Assembly: GCF_006442815.1 (NCBI RefSeq)
Contig: NZ_VFVL01000002.1
Span: forward strand, 186,001-250,000
DNA from: Mesorhizobium sp. B2-4-3
GTDB taxonomy: Bacteria > Pseudomonadota > Alphaproteobacteria > Rhizobiales > Rhizobiaceae
DNA length: 64,000 nucleotides
Direction: 5' to 3'
Position 1 is the first letter of the stretch; each line of letters starts with the position of its first letter. The position numbers were made by a program, and so were the translations under genes. Shown here one piece after another: positions 34,419 through 42,403 of the stretch. The notes below the pieces were generated by a model. The model was not told the DNA's origin. It saw only the letters and a list, made by a program, of their open reading frames with translations, and made no database searches.

Positions 34419-35318
34419 TCAGGCGGTGTCGCGCGTTCTGAACCAGTGCACCAGGAAGTCGACGAAGACCCGCACCTTGGCCGGCAGATAGCGGCGATGC
34501 GGGTAGACGGCGAAGATGCCGGTGCCCGCCAGGATGCGGTCGTCGAGCGCGGTGACCAGCTTGCCGGACGCGACGTCGGGGGCAGCGATGAAATCCGGCA
34601 GCATGGCGAAGCCCAGACCCGAGAGCGCGGCGGCTCTTGCCACGATCGGGCTGTTGACCTCGATCGGGCCTGAAACGGCGACGCTCATGGAGTCTTCGCC
34701 CTCGCCCTTGAAGCGCCAGTTGGCCAGCGAGCGGCCGTTGGTGTCGACGATGCAGGGCATGTTGGCGAGATCCTGCGGACGCGCCGGCGCGCCATGCTTG
34801 GCGATCAGTTCCGGCGACGCGCAAAGCCTGACCGAAAACGGCGCCAGCCGCCTGGCGATGAGCGAGGAATTCTCCAGCCGCGAGATGCGCACGGCAAGGT
34901 CGAAACCTTCCTCGACAAGGTCGACGAAGCGGTCGTCGAGATGGATGTCGAGCACGATGTCGGGGTGCTGCCTGGCGAAGTCGACCAGCGACTGACCGAT
35001 CGGCGCGTCGGCGAAGGTGCGGGCGGCCGACAGCTTGATCCTGCCGCGAACGTCGCCGGAAGATTGGCGCACCGCCTCGGCCAGGTTGTCGACCTCGCGC
35101 ACGATCTCGGAAGCGCGCTGATAATAGGTGTGGCCGGATTCGGTCAGCGAGAACTGGCGCGTGGTGCGGTTGAGCAGCAGCGCGCCCAGCTCGTCCTCCA
35201 GCTCGCGCACATATTTAGACAAGAGCGCCTTGGAGCGGCCGATCTTGCGCGCCGCGGCCGAAAAACCTTCCGCCTCGACCACGTCGATGAAGGCGCGCAT
35301 GCGCGTCAATGTATCCAT
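34419..35318 (-). CDS. LysR family transcriptional regulator
   Basis: 299 residues. N-terminal HTH MRAFIDVVEAEGFSAAARKIGRSKALLSKYVRELEDELGALLLNRTTRQFSLTESG, then a LysR substrate-binding domain (IKLSAARTFADAPIGQSLVDFARQHPDIVLDIHLDDRFVDLVEEGFDLAVRIS). It belongs to the group often annotated CrgA/DsdC-like; effector unknown. It starts 2 bp after the amidase stop on the same strand, so it is co-transcribed and may control the amidase. Confidence 0.9.
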   Translation of the reverse strand: MDTLTRMRAFIDVVEAEGFSAAARKIGRSKALLSKYVRELEDELGALLLNRTTRQFSLTESGHTYYQRASEIVREVDNLAEAVRQSSGDVRGRIKLSAARTFADAPIGQSLVDFARQHPDIVLDIHLDDRFVDLVEEGFDLAVRISRLENSSLIARRLAPFSVRLCASPELIAKHGAPARPQDLANMPCIVDTNGRSLANWRFKGEGEDSMSVAVSGPIEVNSPIVARAAALSGLGFAMLPDFIAAPDVASGKLVTALDDRILAGTGIFAVYPHRRYLPAKVRVFVDFLVHWFRTRDTA

Positions 35319-35320
35319 GG

Positions 35321-36517
35321 TCAGACCTTTCGTGCCGCGTCGAGAATCTTGCGGCCGAGCCGTATCAGGGCAACGTCGCTGCCGGAAGGCCCGAGCAGCG
35401 ACAGGCCGAAGGGTGCGCCGTCTATCGCGCCGATCGGCAAGGTGATCTGCGGAAAGCCCGAAAGACCGGAAAGGCACAAAAGATGCAGCGCCCTTTCGCG
35501 ATAGGCCTGGAACTGTTCCGGCGTGCCCGCGGCGAATGGCGCCGCGCCGGGAACGGTGGGCAGGACGAGGAAGCCGTTGTTGCCGAGCAGCGCCCCGAGC
35601 TCGGCCCGGAACGCCAGCCGGCGCGCGGCTTCGGCCGCGGCGGCCCTGGCGTCGATGGTGCGGCCGAAGCCGAAACGCTCCTCGACGCCGGGGCTGAGGC
35701 GGCCGCCGGCCGCGATCCAGGGACCATGCTCGCGCCAGGCCTCGAACGCCTGCAAGCGGCGAAAGCACCAGTAAAGCTCGTCGGGGAACGAGGCAAAGGC
35801 GTATTCTGTCTCCACGGGCTGGCCGATGACGCCGGCGGCCAGCGCCTTCATGCGCGCATATTCGGCGGCTTCCGCCGGACCCATGACGAAGGCATCCAGC
35901 CAGCGGATCGACAGCGGGCGGTTGAGCTGATGCTGGTGCGGATCGCGGCCGAGCAAAAGCTTGCCGACCGTCTCATAGGTTTCGATGTCGTCGGCGAACC
36001 AGCCGAAGGTGTCGAAGCTCGACGCCAGCTTCATCGCGCCGTCGAGCGGGATGCGGCCATGGGTGGTGCGCAGCCCGATCAGGCCGCAGAAGCTCGCCGG
36101 CGCGCGGATAGAGCCGCCGGTGTCGGAGCCGGTGGCGATGTTCGCCAGGCCGCCGGCAACCGCGGCCGCCGAGCCGGAGGAAGAGCCACCGGTGACGCGA
36201 TCGGGCGCGGCGGGATTGATCGGGTAAGGGAAATGCGCGTTCTGGCCGAACAGCGAGAAGGCCAGCTCGTCGGTCTGGGTCTTACCGACGAATCGCGCGC
36301 CGGCATCGAGGATCGTCTGCACCGCTTCCGCCGTGCGCGAGGCCGCATGCGCCTCCGCGAACCTCTGCGGGTTGCCGCAGCCGGTGCGGTAGCCGGCGAC
36401 GTCATAGATGTCCTTGACGGCCAGGCGCAGGCCGGCGAGCGGACCCAATTCCGCATTCGCCACAGGCATTTGGCGTAGATCGAGGAAGGCGTTAAGCGGT
36501 CCTTGAGTTCCTGGCAT
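35321..36517 (-). CDS. Amidase signature family hydrolase
   Basis: 398 residues. Ser-Ser-Lys amidase: AVKDIYDVAG (Lys), GGSSSGSAAAVAGGLANIATGSDTGGSIRAPASFCGLIGLRTTHGRI is the signature with both Ser residues. Cytoplasmic amide hydrolase, substrate unknown. Divergent from the speF leader/decarboxylase, sharing the 539-bp intergenic region; LysR follows directly. Confidence 0.9.
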   Translation of the reverse strand: MPGTQGPLNAFLDLRQMPVANAELGPLAGLRLAVKDIYDVAGYRTGCGNPQRFAEAHAASRTAEAVQTILDAGARFVGKTQTDELAFSLFGQNAHFPYPINPAAPDRVTGGSSSGSAAAVAGGLANIATGSDTGGSIRAPASFCGLIGLRTTHGRIPLDGAMKLASSFDTFGWFADDIETYETVGKLLLGRDPHQHQLNRPLSIRWLDAFVMGPAEAAEYARMKALAAGVIGQPVETEYAFASFPDELYWCFRRLQAFEAWREHGPWIAAGGRLSPGVEERFGFGRTIDARAAAAEAARRLAFRAELGALLGNNGFLVLPTVPGAAPFAAGTPEQFQAYRERALHLLCLSGLSGFPQITLPIGAIDGAPFGLSLLGPSGSDVALIRLGRKILDAARKV

Positions 36518-36591
36518 CGTTCGATTTCCGGATACAGTGCGACAACATTGTTCGATGCCAGAAATTTTACAACCTGCGCTTACGATTTTTA

Positions 36592-36620
36592 TTGATTGTG
36601 AAACCCTTCGCTCCTATATC
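36592..36620 (+). promoter_or_regulatory. Sigma-70-type promoter for the speF leader
   Basis: TTGATT (36592-36597), a 17-bp spacer, and TATATC (36615-36620) predict a transcript start near 36627, giving a leader of about 430 nt before the decarboxylase ATG. Confidence 0.5.
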
Positions 36621-36626
36621 GCGCTT

Positions 36627-37056
36627 GCCCAAAGTCGCACGTGCCTGTGGGTGTCCGCCGATCCTCGAATGGTGAGGGCAATCGGTAAGGTAACTGGAGC
36701 CAACCCCTCCAGTCGGTCAGTGGCCAACCACAAGACCGAGGACACCTTGAAGCAACGACGGTGCGGGCCTTTCTGGTTCTCTTCCGGTCGTCCAAAGACC
36801 GGGGTTACTAAAGAGGCACACCTTCATTGCCGGCAGTGCGGACGGGTCTCCCATCCAAGCCAAGGCAGACAAAGCGAACCGAGGCCGGGCAAGGCCAAGG
36901 TTCACCGCCGCGAGACGGCGTTTCATGGTTCCGGGGTCTCCACCGGCTGGTCCCATGGATTTGACGTCCCGCCTTTGTCCACCGCGTGTTCGCGAGGCCG
37001 ACAGCCCGCGTCCCGCAGCCTTATTGCGCGCCGAAAGGCGTTATGGAGAGACCCCG
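36627..37056 (+). ncRNA. speF leader-type cis-regulatory RNA (candidate)
   Basis: About 430 nt of non-coding leader precede an ornithine/lysine decarboxylase. This is the position and size of the alphaproteobacterial speF RNA motif. Visible stems: ACTGGA/TCCAGT (36693-36713), CCGGTC/GACCGG (36784-36802), CGCCG/CGGCG (36906-36920), and CGCC-GAAA-GGCG (37029-37040), a GNRA-capped hairpin just before the Shine-Dalgarno GGAGAGA. Polyamine feedback on expression is inferred; the call rests on context and length, not a covariance search. Confidence 0.6.
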
Positions 37057-38190
37057 ATGGCCACCCAGCGCATCCTTGATTTCCTCGCCACCCGACGTCC
37101 GAACGGCCCCTGCCTCGTCGTCGACCTCGATGTCGTGCGCGACAATTTCCGCGCCTTCGAGAAGGCGTTGCCCGATTCCAGGATCTACTATGCGGTGAAA
37201 GCAAACCCGGCGCCGGAAATCCTGCGCCTGCTTGCTGCGATGGGCTCGTCCTTCGACACCGCATCGGTTGCCGAGGTCGAGATGGCGATGGATGCCGGCG
37301 CGCCGGCGGACCGCATTTCCTTCGGCAACACCATCAAGAAGGAGCGTGACATCGCACGCGCCTACCAGCTCGGCATCCGCCTCTACGCCGTGGACTGCGT
37401 CGAGGAGGTCGAGAAGATCGCCCGCGTCGCCCCCGGCTCGCGCGTGTTCTGCCGCGTGCTGACCGACGGTGAAGGCGCCGAGTGGCCGCTGTCGCGCAAG
37501 TTCGGCTGCGTGCCGGCGATGGCCGTCGACGTGCTGCGCCATGCCAAGGGCCTCGGCCTCGACGCCTATGGCGTGTCGTTCCATGTCGGCTCGCAGCAGA
37601 CCGACCTGACGGCCTGGGATCGCGCGCTGGGCGACGCCAAGAAGGTGTTCGCGACGCTCGCCGAGGAAGGCATCGTGCTCAAGATGGTCAACATGGGCGG
37701 CGGTTTCCCGACCCGTTACCTGAAGGACGTGCCGGTGGCCCAGGCCTATGGCCAGGCGATCTTCTCGGCGCTGCGCAAGCATTTCGGCAACGCGCTGCCC
37801 GAAACGATCATCGAGCCGGGCCGGGGCATGGTCGGCAATGCCGGCGTCATCAAGTCGGAGGTCGTGCTGATCTCGAAGAAGGCCGACAACGACAATGTGC
37901 GCTGGGTGTTCCTCGACATCGGCAAGTTCGGCGGTCTCGCCGAGACGATGGACGAGGCGATCCGCTATCCGCTGGTCACGCGCCATGACGGTTCGGAGAC
38001 CGCGCCTTGCGTGCTCGCCGGCCCGACCTGCGATTCGGCCGACGTTATGTACGAGAAGACGCCTTATCCGCTGCCCTTGTCGCTGACCATCGGCGACGAG
38101 GTGCTGATCGAAGGCACCGGAGCCTACACGACCACCTATTCGGCGGTCGCCTTCAACGGCTTCGAGCCTCTCCGATCCTACGTGATCTGA
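37057..38190 (+). CDS. Ornithine/lysine decarboxylase, group IV (eukaryotic-type fold)
   Basis: 377 residues. PLP enzyme with the Schiff-base lysine in SRIYYAVKANPAPEIL (residue ~51), GGGFPTRY, and EPGRGMVG; the C-terminal active-site Cys region AGPTCDSADVMYE is present. Makes putrescine (or cadaverine) from ornithine (or lysine); putrescine would feed homospermidine synthase. Start 37057 gives MATQRILDFLATRRPNGP with GGAGAGA upstream. Preceded by the speF-type leader, which probably sets its expression. Confidence 0.92.
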   Translation: MATQRILDFLATRRPNGPCLVVDLDVVRDNFRAFEKALPDSRIYYAVKANPAPEILRLLAAMGSSFDTASVAEVEMAMDAGAPADRISFGNTIKKERDIARAYQLGIRLYAVDCVEEVEKIARVAPGSRVFCRVLTDGEGAEWPLSRKFGCVPAMAVDVLRHAKGLGLDAYGVSFHVGSQQTDLTAWDRALGDAKKVFATLAEEGIVLKMVNMGGGFPTRYLKDVPVAQAYGQAIFSALRKHFGNALPETIIEPGRGMVGNAGVIKSEVVLISKKADNDNVRWVFLDIGKFGGLAETMDEAIRYPLVTRHDGSETAPCVLAGPTCDSADVMYEKTPYPLPLSLTIGDEVLIEGTGAYTTTYSAVAFNGFEPLRSYVI

Positions 38191-38289
38191 GCAGTTCGCA
38201 AGAAACCGCTCAGATCAACCGGCGCGGACGCCTGTCGCCCGCCCGGGCTCGCTTGTGGGACAGATCTCCGCTCGTGAAGGATCGCGGAC

Positions 38290-39057
38290 ATGGAATACCT
38301 GACCAAATCGGCCTTCGCGCCCACTGAAATTGCCCCCTCGTCCGGACCGTTGGCTGAGCTTTTCTCCGCGGGGGAGAATGGCTCGACGGCAGTGCTTCTT
38401 GGCGCATTTTCTTACGGCGAACCGGTTTCCACTTCGCCTGAAAATGCGTTTGCGCCCTCCCTGGCCCTCCGGGCACAGGCTGGCTCGCGCGGCGCGCCGG
38501 ACGAGGGGGCCACCCAGGCGCCTGCCTTCGTCATCGTCGGCGAAGGCGCGGGCGACGTGGCGGCGCGCGAAGCGCTGCTCGACCGCGCCATGGGGCCGAA
38601 GCGCAAGAAGAAGTCATCCGAGAAGCTGCGGCGCGGCCGCCGGCCCTCGGAAGGCCTGGCCTTTGTCGCCCGCGATGCGTCGGGCGGGGTCGTCGGCACG
38701 GTGCGGCTGTGGGATGTGAGGCTGGGCGAGGGCGGTCCGGCAGCGCTGCTGCTCGGCCCGCTCGCGGTCGAACCGGGATTGAAGAGCGGCGGCATCGGCT
38801 CGGCGCTGATGCGGTATGCGACCGCCGAAGCCGCGCGGCTTGGCCATGGCGCGATCCTGCTCGTCGGCGACGCGCCCTATTACGAGCGGTTCGGCTTCTC
38901 GGCCGACCGCACCGGAGCGCTCGCCATGCCCGGCCCCTATGAGCGGCACCGGCTTCTGGCGCTGGAGCTGAAAGACGGCGCGCTGGACGGCGCCACAGGC
39001 ACGATCAAGGCCGCCGGCCGCAAGATCAAGGGACAGGCGCTGGACTTCGTCGCCTGA
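38290..39057 (+). CDS. GNAT family N-acetyltransferase with repeat-derived insert
   Basis: 255 residues. GNAT domain from about residue 90 (AAREALLDRAMGPKRKKKSSEKLRRGRRPSEGLAFVARDASGGVVGTVRLWDVRLG ... LGPLAVEPGLKSGGIGSALMRYATAEAARLGHGAILLVGDAPYYERFGFS), YhbS-like. The first ~15 residues look like a native start, but residues ~16-85 are low in similarity and include a mosaic palindrome (residues 38-53). No good in-frame start lies after the insert except a GTG within the domain. A strong bidirectional terminator follows. Confidence 0.82.
   Translation: MEYLTKSAFAPTEIAPSSGPLAELFSAGENGSTAVLLGAFSYGEPVSTSPENAFAPSLALRAQAGSRGAPDEGATQAPAFVIVGEGAGDVAAREALLDRAMGPKRKKKSSEKLRRGRRPSEGLAFVARDASGGVVGTVRLWDVRLGEGGPAALLLGPLAVEPGLKSGGIGSALMRYATAEAARLGHGAILLVGDAPYYERFGFSADRTGALAMPGPYERHRLLALELKDGALDGATGTIKAAGRKIKGQALDFVA
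38403..38448. repeat. Mosaic palindrome inside the GNAT gene
   Basis: Outer arms CGCATTTTC (38403-38411) / GAAAATGCG (38440-38448), inner GGCGA (38416-38420) / TCGCC (38434-38438) and the core AACCGGTT. Fits the family core with a new outer arm; read in frame by the GNAT gene. Confidence 0.8.
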
Positions 39058-39073
39058 AGCCTTTCGGCTCGAC

Positions 39074-39115
39074 AAAAAACGGCAACGCCGCCCATCGGGC
39101 GGCGTTGCCGTTTTT
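39074..39115. terminator. Bidirectional rho-independent terminator
   Basis: A-rich flank, then ACGGCAACGCCGCCC - ATC - GGGCGGCGTTGCCGT, then TTTT: a perfect 15-bp stem with A-run and T-run on either side, between the convergent GNAT and SCP2 genes. Confidence 0.92.
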
Positions 39116-39123
39116 GCGAAGGG

Positions 39124-39408
39124 TCAGCCGAGCAACTGGCTGAGCGCCATGGCGACGGTCATGTCGCCCTCGACCTTCAGCTTGCCGGACATGAAGGCCA
39201 TGGTCGGATTGAGGTCGCCGGCAATCAGCGAATCCAGATCGTCGAGCGACAGCTTGATCGTGCAGTCGGTCGGCGCGTCGGCGGTCGAGACGGTCGCGCC
39301 GTCGATGACGATGACGCCGTCGCTGCCGGTGTCGAACTTGACCGAATGCTCGAAGCCGGCGCTTGCCACGCGCGACTTGATCTTGTCGGCAATCTCCTGA
39401 ACGCCCAT
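39124..39408 (-). CDS. SCP2 sterol-binding domain protein
   Basis: 94 residues: MGVQEIADKIKSRVASAGFEHSVKFDTGSDGVIVIDGATVSTADAPTDCTIKLSLDDLDSLIAGDLNPTMAFMSGKLKVEGDM is a single SCP2 domain, a lipid or acyl-CoA carrier fold. AGGAGAACCGCC precedes the ATG. An 18-bp perfect palindrome lies 111 bp upstream. The ligand in bacteria is undefined. Confidence 0.9.
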   Translation of the reverse strand: MGVQEIADKIKSRVASAGFEHSVKFDTGSDGVIVIDGATVSTADAPTDCTIKLSLDDLDSLIAGDLNPTMAFMSGKLKVEGDMTVAMALSQLLG

Positions 39409-39518
39409 GGCGGTTCTCCTCGTTGGTTGCGTTGACGCGCACCGGCGCTTGGCCGCTGGGCGAGGTAGACGCGCCACGCCTGCGCGCGGTCGCCTGTCAC
39501 CGGCGCATATAGCTTCGA

Positions 39519-39536
39519 GTTGACGTTAACGTCAAC
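39519..39536. promoter_or_regulatory. Perfect 18-bp palindrome, operator-like
   Basis: GTTGACGTTAACGTCAAC is a perfect palindrome between the SCP2 start and the 3' end of the flagellar-cluster gene at 39607. It resembles, from memory, the box of MerR-family LiuR regulators of branched-chain amino acid/fatty acid catabolism. A control site for SCP2 is inferred. Confidence 0.5.
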
Positions 39537-39606
39537 GCGGTCACCGTGCGTCATATCGCTTAGGGGAGCTGGGCCATGTCTATAGCCGCCGGACGCGGCG
39601 GTGCAA

Positions 39607-40137
39607 TCAATGCTCCGGCGCCGCCTGGAAAGGCTTGGTCATCGCCGCCGCGGTTTCGCCGGCATTCTTGCGGCGGCGAAGCGCGTTGTCGCGGATATCG
39701 TCCTTGGACAGGAAGTTGACCTGATCGATCAGCACCTCGTGCACCAGCTCGACGCCGACGCGGGTGTTGATGGTGTCGCGGATCGACTTGCGGAAAGCGT
39801 CGAGATCGATCGATTCCTTCTTGGTGAAATCGATCTGCGGGTTGGAATAGAGATAGGAATAGACCTGGTCGGTCATCAGCGCCTGCGCCGGGATCGACAG
39901 CTTCTTTATCTGGTCCGGCTCCACCGTGTAGACGAGCTTGGTGAGGAAATAGCCGTCGATCGTGCCGTCGCGCAGCAGCGGCACCGAGATCATGTCGGTC
40001 TTGACATAGTCGAGGCCGCCCAGCATCGGCTTCGGCGGCCCGGCCGCGCCGCGCTGGCCCGCCGCCTGGAAGGAATAGAAGACCGCGCCGAGCGTCACGG
40101 CGCAGATCCACAGCGCGGCGGCGATGAACTTTATCAT
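39607..40137 (-). CDS. Conserved flagellar-cluster protein of unknown function
   Basis: 176 residues. One N-terminal membrane anchor (FIAAALWICAVTLGAVFYSF), then a periplasmic part (GGLDYVKTDMISVPLLRDGTIDGYFLTKLVYTVEPDQIKKLSIPAQALMTDQVYSYLYSNPQIDF ... TINTRVGVELVHEVLIDQVNFLSK) whose layout resembles FliL-like proteins. Last gene of this flagellar block. The ATG 40137 follows a palindromic repeat; a longer frame (to 40242) only adds repeat-derived residues. Confidence 0.7.
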   Translation of the reverse strand: MIKFIAAALWICAVTLGAVFYSFQAAGQRGAAGPPKPMLGGLDYVKTDMISVPLLRDGTIDGYFLTKLVYTVEPDQIKKLSIPAQALMTDQVYSYLYSNPQIDFTKKESIDLDAFRKSIRDTINTRVGVELVHEVLIDQVNFLSKDDIRDNALRRRKNAGETAAAMTKPFQAAPEH

Positions 40138-40151
40138 GTTCGATTTGCTTC

Positions 40152-40200
40152 GAGCATGATCTTGTCCGAAAACCGGTCTCCACTTTTCGGGATCATGCTC
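40152..40200. repeat. Mosaic palindromic repeat, GAGCATGATC-arm type
   Basis: GAGCATGATC (40152-40161) / GATCATGCTC (40191-40200) around CCGAAAACCGGT...CACTTTTCGG. The stop codon of the upstream gene (40193-40195) lies inside one arm. Confidence 0.92.
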
Positions 40201-40612
40201 GGGCCATTCCGAACTCGCCGACCGAATAGGTGCCGTCGGCATCGGCGCGCTGGATGGCGTTCCTCAGAAGCGTGGCGACCTCGTTGACCGCGTTGAGATG
40301 GGCGAGGATCGCCGCCTCGTTCCTGGCCAGCTTCTGGCGCAGCCGCAGCAGGCCTTCGCGATGCTGCTCGAGGAATTCGATCTCGTTGGCGCCCTTCATG
40401 GCGCGGTTCAGCTCGTAGAGATACCGGCTCTTGCGCGCGTTCGAGGCTTTGAGGTCATAGGCTGTTCCGCTGCGGATGCCGGCGGTCTCCTCGTCCACGA
40501 CTTCCTCGATGCGGCCGATGATGGCGGCGAGGTTGCCGGGTCGCGCGGCGGCGGGCGCCTCCATTGCGTTGGTGCGTGCGGGAAGGTTGGAAAGGTCCGT
40601 TTGGTCGGCCAT
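40193..40612 (-). CDS. FlgN-like flagellar protein
   Basis: 139 residues, mostly helical (LAAIIGRIEEVVDEETAGIRSGTAYDLKASNARKSRYLYELNRAMKGANEIEFLEQHREGLLRLRQKLARNEAAILAHLNAVNEVATLLRNAIQRADADGTY), the pattern of FlgN export chaperones for FlgK/FlgL. Located in the flagellar operon 9 bp after the rod-binding gene. The name is by pattern and place. The last codons and TGA fall in the adjacent repeat arm. Confidence 0.68.
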   Translation of the reverse strand: MADQTDLSNLPARTNAMEAPAAARPGNLAAIIGRIEEVVDEETAGIRSGTAYDLKASNARKSRYLYELNRAMKGANEIEFLEQHREGLLRLRQKLARNEAAILAHLNAVNEVATLLRNAIQRADADGTYSVGEFGMARA

Positions 40613-40620
40613 GTAGGTCC

Positions 40621-41190
40621 CTAGATCTTGATGTCCGTTTTTGTGGTTGTGTCGTCGCCGGTCATCGACCGTGCGGCTTTGCGCTCAAGCTCCTCGATCA
40701 TCGAGGTCGAAAGCCGGGTCTGCTGGTCGATCTCGGTTTTCTGCGCTCCGCCGGCGACGGGGCCGACCGGCACCTTGTGCTTGCCGTCGAGATAGTGGTC
40801 GGCGAGCATCGATTTGGCGATGCCGATGCCGCCATGCGCGGCCATGACATCGGCCACCTTTTCGGCGAGCTGCGACTTCCACATGTCGCCGGCCAGGCCC
40901 TTGCCGTAAACGCCCTCAGTGTCCTTGGGCATCATGTTCTGGATGAAGGTCGTCAGCACCATCGCCTCGAAGCGCTGGAACTTCTTCGCCGGATTGGCGG
41001 CTTCCGCCTTGTCGGCCGCGGCGCGCGAGAGGATGGAGCCGGCATCGACCGTCGCGGAGGGATCGAGCGCGAACGGCGCCGAGGCGCCATTCGCCCTTCT
41101 CGCGAGCGCCGCGCGCGCGGCCTCGACATCGGCCGGCTCCGCTGCGCGGGCAACGTCCATGACGATGTCGCTGGGTGGGGAAATGGCCAA
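40621..41190 (-). CDS. Rod-binding (FlgJ N-terminal type) protein
   Basis: 189 residues. The core FQRFEAMVLTTFIQNMMPKDTEGVYGKGLAGDMWKSQLAEKVADVMAAHGGIGIAKSML matches the rod-binding domain of FlgJ; there is no muramidase domain, as usual in alphaproteobacteria. The start is taken as TTG 41190 (MAISPPSDIVMDVARAA); ATG 41160 or 41235 are alternatives. A separate transglycosylase gene at 59098 could supply the cell-wall cutting missing here. Confidence 0.78.
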   Translation of the reverse strand: MAISPPSDIVMDVARAAEPADVEAARAALARRANGASAPFALDPSATVDAGSILSRAAADKAEAANPAKKFQRFEAMVLTTFIQNMMPKDTEGVYGKGLAGDMWKSQLAEKVADVMAAHGGIGIAKSMLADHYLDGKHKVPVGPVAGGAQKTEIDQQTRLSTSMIEELERKAARSMTGDDTTTKTDIKI

Positions 41191-41261
41191 GAAAGTCCGC
41201 CCTTTGCCGGTTTTGTCAGTTGCACAATGACTCAAGAAGCTTGTGGCAGGCTTGCGGGAGG

Positions 41262-41648
41262 TCAGCCTTCGTCCATTCGCTTCTGCATGATCAGATCGAG
41301 GCGTTCGCGGTCGGAGCGCTCGCGCTCGTCGCGGCGGCGCACGTCCTTGTAGGCGCGCTCGACCATGTTGGTGCGCGCCGTCGCGGTGGCGATCAGCGCG
41401 GCTTCCTGGCGGGCGTCTTCCAGGTTCTTTTTCTGGCGCTCGAGCGCGACGGTGATGCGGCGATGATAGATTTCCGGAAAGAGAGCGGCCAGCGAAGCGT
41501 CGGTGTCGAAATGCTCGATCAGGTCCCTGGCCTCCGCTTCGGCCTTGACGGCGGCGGCGAGGAAGCCGGCATGGCGGGTCTCGTGCAGGACTTTCAACTG
41601 CTCCTGCACCTTGACCAGTTTCTTCAGGCGGTCCTTTCGCATGGTCAT
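41262..41648 (-). CDS. FliJ-like flagellar export protein
   Basis: 128 residues, highly charged and coiled-coil throughout (MRKDRLKKLVKVQEQLKVLHETRHAGFLAAAVKAEAEARDLIEHF ... ALERQKKNLEDARQEAALIATATARTNMVERAYKDVRRRDERERSDRERLDLIMQKRMDE), as expected of FliJ. It starts 2 bp after fliR. Two ATGs (41648, 41642). FliJ is a stalk-like part of the flagellar type III export ATPase. Low sequence conservation limits certainty. Confidence 0.7.
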   Translation of the reverse strand: MTMRKDRLKKLVKVQEQLKVLHETRHAGFLAAAVKAEAEARDLIEHFDTDASLAALFPEIYHRRITVALERQKKNLEDARQEAALIATATARTNMVERAYKDVRRRDERERSDRERLDLIMQKRMDEG

Positions 41649-41650
41649 GG

Positions 41651-42403
41651 CTATCTCGCCAGCGTGAGGTCGACGAAGCCGTCGACGAATAGCGACAGCA
41701 AGGTGCCGACGGCGAAATAGAAGATGATCATGCCGCCGGCGATGACGAAGGGCAGCGAGATGAAATAGACCGGGATCTGCGGCGTCAGCTTGTTGACGAA
41801 GCCGATCGTCAGGTTGACCAGGATGGCATAGGCGACGAAAGGGCTGCCCAGCCGAATGACCAGGAAGAAGGCGTCCGACACGGTGTCGGTGACGTCGACC
41901 AGCGCCGCCTGCGGATTGAAGAACACGTTGACCGGAGCGACCGTGTAGGAGGCGACGAGCGCCTTGACGATCTCGTGGTCGAAGTCGAAGACGAAGAGCA
42001 AAAGCAGCGCCGAGAACGAGATGATGGCGGCGAGCGCCGCCTGCGGTTCCGGCTCTTCGATCGCCGGTCCGCCCGAACCGCCATAGCCGATCATCATGGC
42101 GATGGCCGAGCCCATGAAGCGCAGCGCCTCCATGTAGAGCCTGGTCATGGCGCCGATCAGGCCGCCGACCAGCAGCTCGGAGACGATCATGGGCGCCAGG
42201 ACCTGCGGGCGCGGATCGACGAATGGGTAGATGCGGTCCCACAGGAAAGCGAGCAGGCCACCGGTGGCGGCGAGCGAAACGAACAGCCTGATCTGCAGCG
42301 GCACGCGGGCGCTCGACAGGCCAGGCATCAGCATGAAGCAGGCGCCGATGCGGCAGAAGGCGAGGAAGGCGGCGATGACGACGCCTTGCGAGAGCGCGTT
42401 CAC
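41651..42403 (-). CDS. fliR: Flagellar biosynthesis protein FliR
   Basis: 250 residues, about six membrane segments, with the FliR pattern ([104 protein letters not shown]). Part of the export gate with FliP and FliQ. It starts with GTG at 42403, overlapping the flhA TGA (GTGA), so it is translationally coupled. Confidence 0.93.
   Translation of the reverse strand: MNALSQGVVIAAFLAFCRIGACFMLMPGLSSARVPLQIRLFVSLAATGGLLAFLWDRIYPFVDPRPQVLAPMIVSELLVGGLIGAMTRLYMEALRFMGSAIAMMIGYGGSGGPAIEEPEPQAALAAIISFSALLLLFVFDFDHEIVKALVASYTVAPVNVFFNPQAALVDVTDTVSDAFFLVIRLGSPFVAYAILVNLTIGFVNKLTPQIPVYFISLPFVIAGGMIIFYFAVGTLLSLFVDGFVDLTLAR

Noticed and set aside
35319..35768. 449-residue frame suggesting an N-terminal fusion to the LysR regulator
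   Set aside because: The extra N-terminal residues are an out-of-frame reading of the amidase; the LysR HTH begins at the ATG 35318.
36537..37079. 180-residue open frame across the decarboxylase leader
   Set aside because: It begins upstream of the predicted transcript start, has no family similarity, and runs out of frame over the decarboxylase start; the region fits a structured RNA leader better.
40138..40242. N-terminal extension of the flagellar-cluster protein ending at 39607
   Set aside because: The added residues are only the translation of the palindromic repeat and the end of the upstream gene; the ATG at 40137 starts directly with the membrane anchor.
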